Positions 60,142 through 64,000 of a DNA stretch of 64,000 bases are shown here, piece after piece. Each line of letters begins with the position of its first letter. Position 1 is the stretch's first letter. Source of the stretch: Bolinopsis microptera (taxonomy: Eukaryota > Ctenophora > Tentaculata > Lobata > Bolinopsidae); NCBI RefSeq assembly GCF_026151205.1, contig NC_087078.1, positions 7,766,675 to 7,830,674 on the forward strand. Reading direction: 5' to 3'. The notes below the pieces were generated by a model, which was given only the letters and a program-made list of their open reading frames with translations, searched no databases and had not been told where the DNA came from. Position numbers and translations under genes: made by a program.

Positions 60142-61876
60142 AGGAGGATGCGAGTAGATACTGGTGATCCTCTGAATTCCTCCACTTTCTTCTGGCGACC
60201 CAAATTATTATCACAACTACCACAACAGCTGCTGCAACTCCAATGATGATCCAAAGATTAGCCAGTCCTTTATCGGTCCTACAAAAAGCAGCCCCAGTAT
60301 CTTGATCAGCCATACAGGAGAACTTACCGGAACAAAGAACCCCTGCGCCTGTCTGGTTACCATTGGATATACACGAGGGGAGTCCAGAGGCATCGACACT
60401 GCAATACCCAGTATCTTGGGAACAGTCTAGGAATGAGTCAGAGTTGTTGAATACTCCCTGGCACTTAGAGTTGTAACAATCGTATGGCTTAGGGTACACA
60501 CAAGAAGCAGTGAAGGGATTGCCTTCAGTTGGGGAGCAGTGGAAACTGAGAGTTTCATTACATTGTACTCCTGAGCCTCTGGAGCCGTTAACACACAAAG
60601 GAGACCCGTCATCAGCAACACTGCATCGGTGTTCAGCTCCATCACAGCTCACCCAAGAGGCATTGTTGAGCCCAGTGCCCTGACAAAACTGACTGTAACA
60701 GCTCTGAGGTGGAGTAAAGACACATTGAGCTCCACCGACCTCACTGGTACCACAATAGAAGTCAAGGTCAGAGGTGTGTGCACAGTCGATCCCTGCTCCT
60801 CGAGTGGTATCAATACACACTGGTGCTCCAGTGGCGTTGAAGCCACATCTGTTGGAACTTTGGTCACAGTCAATGACAGTTGTGTTAAAGGCGTCTATTC
60901 CAGTGCAGGTTGTTTCGTAGCAATCATGTACGGGCGGGTAAACACATTCGGCAAGTCCGTTTGTAAGGTCATTCTGACAGTAAAATTCGTCATTTTCCTC
61001 AGTGATAGTGCAGTTGACTCCAGCCCCACGAGACAGAGGAGAACAAATAGGGGCACCAGTTTCATCTACCTGGCACACATTCGCAGACTGATCACAGTCA
61101 ATAAAGTTCTCGCTTTGATCCCCAGTTCCTCCACATTTTGTATTGTAGCAATTACTTAGAGGAGTGACCACGCAAACTGCAGCTCCACTGTCTCCGTTAT
61201 TGCAATAAAAGTCCTCGTGCTCCGTGCCTGAACAATCCACCCCGGCCCCACGAGTAGTGTTTACACAGGACGGCTCCCCTTCCGTACTGAGGACACAGCG
61301 GTGATCCTTTTGGTCGCAATCTATGGTGGTTTCGTTGAAGGCTTCTATCCCAGTACATGTGGTATCGTAGCAGCTGTGTTGAGGAGGGTAGACACACTCA
61401 GCCACACCTGTTATCAAGTCATTCTGACAGTAAAATTGATCATTCACATCGCTAACAGTACAGTTTACTCCTAGTCCAGGATTTCCAGGTATACAGATTG
61501 CTACATCCGAATCATCATCAAATCCACAGGTGTTGGCACTCTCATCACAGTCAATGTAATTGGTGCTCTGTGCACCTCTTCCCGGGCACCTGTTATTATA
61601 GCAGGAGGAGGTAGCGTAGACACAGAGAGCGGCTCCAGTCTCTGTTGCAGAGCAGTAGAAGTTGTCCGAGAGGCACGTTACTCCTTCTCCCTCACCAGGG
61701 GTTGGAGTGGGGTTACATATGGGGGTTCCATCCTCCAGCTGGGTACAGTTGTAGGCTGATTGGTCGCAAGGGATGATGGTTTGAGGGTCGTCAGTGCCGT
61801 GGCAGAGAGTGTCGTAGCAGTCTGCTGCGTTATAGAGAGGGAGGAGGGTCAGGAGGAGGATGGTAGTGGACATCAT
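60137..61876 (-). CDS. Cys-rich repeat type I membrane protein 2, 579 aa, 7 repeats
   Basis: Paralogue of the 55155 gene in the same orientation, also a single exon. Signal peptide MMSTTILLLTLLPLYNAA. Seven repeats of the same eight-Cys unit. Transmembrane segment at about 536-558 (LWIIIGVAAAVVVVVIIIWV), then ARRKWRNSEDHQYLLASSS. Repeats 1-2 and the C-terminal repeat are diverged from gene 1, but the central repeats are nearly identical at DNA level (for example 60595-60890 against 55620-55880), which points to gene conversion or recent duplication. The family is unrecognised. Confidence 0.85.
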   Translation of the reverse strand: MMSTTILLLTLLPLYNAADCYDTLCHGTDDPQTIIPCDQSAYNCTQLEDGTPICNPTPTPGEGEGVTCLSDNFYCSATETGAALCVYATSSCYNNRCPGRGAQSTNYIDCDESANTCGFDDDSDVAICIPGNPGLGVNCTVSDVNDQFYCQNDLITGVAECVYPPQHSCYDTTCTGIEAFNETTIDCDQKDHRCVLSTEGEPSCVNTTRGAGVDCSGTEHEDFYCNNGDSGAAVCVVTPLSNCYNTKCGGTGDQSENFIDCDQSANVCQVDETGAPICSPLSRGAGVNCTITEENDEFYCQNDLTNGLAECVYPPVHDCYETTCTGIDAFNTTVIDCDQSSNRCGFNATGAPVCIDTTRGAGIDCAHTSDLDFYCGTSEVGGAQCVFTPPQSCYSQFCQGTGLNNASWVSCDGAEHRCSVADDGSPLCVNGSRGSGVQCNETLSFHCSPTEGNPFTASCVYPKPYDCYNSKCQGVFNNSDSFLDCSQDTGYCSVDASGLPSCISNGNQTGAGVLCSGKFSCMADQDTGAAFCRTDKGLANLWIIIGVAAAVVVVVIIIWVARRKWRNSEDHQYLLASSS

Positions 61877-64000
61877 TATCTATCAAACAAGGAGTATTAG
61901 GACAGTATAAAACTTGAAAAGGAAAGCGCTGTATAGAAGCTCAAAAAAACTAGCTTAAACTAGTGTCTGAAATGGAGATGGAGGACTCAAAAAGCTGAGG
62001 CCCTGGAGCAAAGATTAGAAAATAAAAGTCGGCAGCGTTTTCAAAAGCAAATGAACCCAAATCAAAAAACTTTGAAAAAAATCTGATATATGAAACGGTA
62101 CTGAACAAAACGACGTAGCCTCGCAGAACTTTTGCATAAAATAGGACTAAAAGGTTGAGATCAGGGGTTATAAACGCTACATTTACTTCCTAGTAAGCAC
62201 GTACACTTTTCTCAGTAAAACTGGGCGATCACTGATTCTTAGTAACGACCAAATGGATGAGTATTTTAGATCGTTTATTTTCACAGAAATCAAGTTTTAT
62301 TTCAGTGGTATGATGTTGGATCCCATTAACATGATTAAGGTCCAGTTATATCGTTGAACGAGAATGTCATACCAAGGTATGAATACCAGACTATATACAT
62401 CGGAGCGCGGTACGGCAAAATTTGTAAATTTTTTGTACAACATGCCACAAAGAAGTATGATTTAAATAAAATGAAAAAAGATTATGCGGTTCTCATTTCG
62501 TTCTTATCTTATCGTAAAATTCTTTAAATATTTATAGAAAGTTATAAAACAGTGAGGTTACCAACCTCAGAGGTTGGTGACTGTGGGGTGAAACACAATA
62601 TATCTAGAAACATGCCATAATACAACTAGTAAATCCAATCTAGAATCATTGAACATGATACAAAACACATATGTTTAAACAACTAATTGACAATGTTTCA
62701 CTGTCAACAACATGACCACTGAACAACAAAAGAAGAAACTGTGTAAAACAATAAATCTTTGAATAATTCCCACACTCCGCACTCCGCACTCCGCACTCCG
62801 CACTGGGGCAGTGGGGCAACTGCAGTCTGGAGACGGCCCATGATCTCATGACCTACCAGTTTAAACTTTAATGTCATTAGTCATTATCTTACAACAGAGA
62901 AAGCACGTGATCTTTGATAAGTTTGATATATTACTGGAATATGGGCTCGCTCTATCAAAGATAGCAATTGAAATGATTGGCACATACAGAGAAGGGTATT
63001 GCAGTTAAACAACGCTACAAATGTATTACATTTATAAAAACTTATTCGGTATAACAGTTCTAGCGTGAGCTATCACGGTCTTTTGAGACAAATATCTTTA
63101 TTGCTTAATAGCAAGACAACGTGAAATCACGCCTATCGGATATGCAACTTCCCAGTGGACCCGTGGCAGTTCATATTACATCGCAATCGACACGGCAAAA
63201 TACGAAAATCACGACTTTCGAGTTTACAACTTATATAATATGGAGATTGGAGGTATGCATAAGAAAATTTAATTCGATTTACAGATCTTTAAATACAATA
63301 TTCAAAATGTTAAATCTTAGATCGTGTTATTTAGAAGTGTTTAATTAAAGAAGGCATAAACTAAAGTGTACATTACAAAATATACTAGGCAAATATTCTG
63401 AGGAATCCAGTCACAGTCAAAGCTGCAAAACTTACTTTACAACATATTATGTAAAATAATACGACAGCACACAAACTATAAAGGAGTGAGCAGCCCCCGA
63501 AGTATAACACTGTGACCCAGCACTATAATCACGAGACTCATTTATACACGGAGCTCCTCTACACACGTAACACGGTCCACTCTTTACGAGTTACAATTAG
63601 AGTATACAAATCACAATCATCCTCCTAGCTACTCTCTTAAGACGCGCGCACGCCAGGTGTGATGTGTTAGAGTACATTATGTTCATTTCAATACATTGCA
63701 GTCAAGAGAGTAGTGTCACACACACACGACTCCCACAACATTAACTTGGGTATTTTCCGGGTAATCAGACTACAGGTGACAGAAAGAAGACTACTGATTA
63801 AAGATAACACTATTAATTGGGTATTGTAAGAATCAATAGTTTAAGTATGACTCTTAATGATTTGATTTAGTAATCGAATTATGTTCATACAATCATTAAT
63901 TTTTGAAAATATGCCAAATACTGTTTGCTTTCGATGATGTTCTAGGAAATATAGCGGCTATATTAGCGACCAATCAATATTTAGCTGGATCAAAATTGAA
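61877..64000. other. Right-hand end, no gene recognised
   Basis: No credible ORF. Includes a short stem ACCAACCT-CAG-AGGTTGGT at about 62560-62578, an ACTCCGC heptamer repeat (62769-62802) and a CA-rich stretch near 63718-63728. Confidence 0.4.
62769..62802 (+). repeat. Heptamer repeat (ACTCCGC)n
   Basis: Five copies of ACTCCGC-like units, followed by two copies of GGGGCAGT/GGGGCAAC. Confidence 0.85.

Noticed and set aside
62550-62590. Histone-type 3' stem-loop
   Set aside because: The stem ACCAACCT/AGGTTGGT is not the conserved histone sequence and no histone ORF lies nearby.

Overview
The window is eukaryotic, AT-rich, and most likely from an invertebrate or early-branching metazoan. It has a 14-exon, ER-type Hsp70 (BiP) gene with GT-AG introns, two secreted/membrane Cys-rich repeat proteins, alpha-kinase fragments, and many nested eukaryotic transposons (LTR, MULE, hAT-like, pogo-like, TA-target elements). 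Nothing is bacterial. The species cannot be fixed from the sequence.

Layout. 0.6-8.1 kb is dispersed repeats: a TA-flanked TIR element, and three copies of a roughly 2-kb repeat, two of which end in a perfect 145-bp-arm palindrome; one carries a hAT-like MITE with an 8-bp target duplication. 9.1-15.4 kb is a 3.1-kb tandem duplication whose copies differ by dense one-base indels. 16.0-35.3 kb is a tandem array of four related units (A-D) coding for a Myb/SANT-like fragment, a CxxC protein, a second SANT-like fragment ending in a KATGGGPAR tail, and an F-box/LRR-like protein. Each unit holds a 77-nt hairpin. Unit B is split by a young 10.1-kb LTR element (19454-29534). Unit C is split by a 1.2-kb MULE with a 9-bp target duplication. 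Alpha-kinase C-terminal fragments lie at 30.2 and 40.1 kb. 40.3-45.5 kb shows no recognisable gene. BiP occupies 45853-53440, with two UPR-type elements upstream and a 2.4-kb transposon in intron 5. Two paralogous minus-strand Cys-rich type I membrane proteins (11 and 7 repeats) lie at 55.2-57.8 and 60.1-61.9 kb, with a pogo-like remnant between them.

The outstanding object is the LTR element. It has two 715-bp LTRs (one difference seen by eye), a 4-bp target duplication GTAT, a primer-binding-site candidate and a polypurine tract, yet no gag, protease, reverse transcriptase or integrase ORF. It carries intact ORFs for a zinc-ribbon/Lys-Glu-rich protein, a type I glycoprotein, a second glycoprotein with a furin-type site followed by a fusion-peptide-like segment, and two related F-box proteins. 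The first F-box ORF has no usable ATG. It continues in frame from the fusion-type glycoprotein through one UGA in the context UGA-CUA-G, a known readthrough context. This suggests a membrane glycoprotein that is sometimes extended by a cytosolic F-box module. I infer a non-autonomous retroelement that depends on gag-pol supplied in trans.
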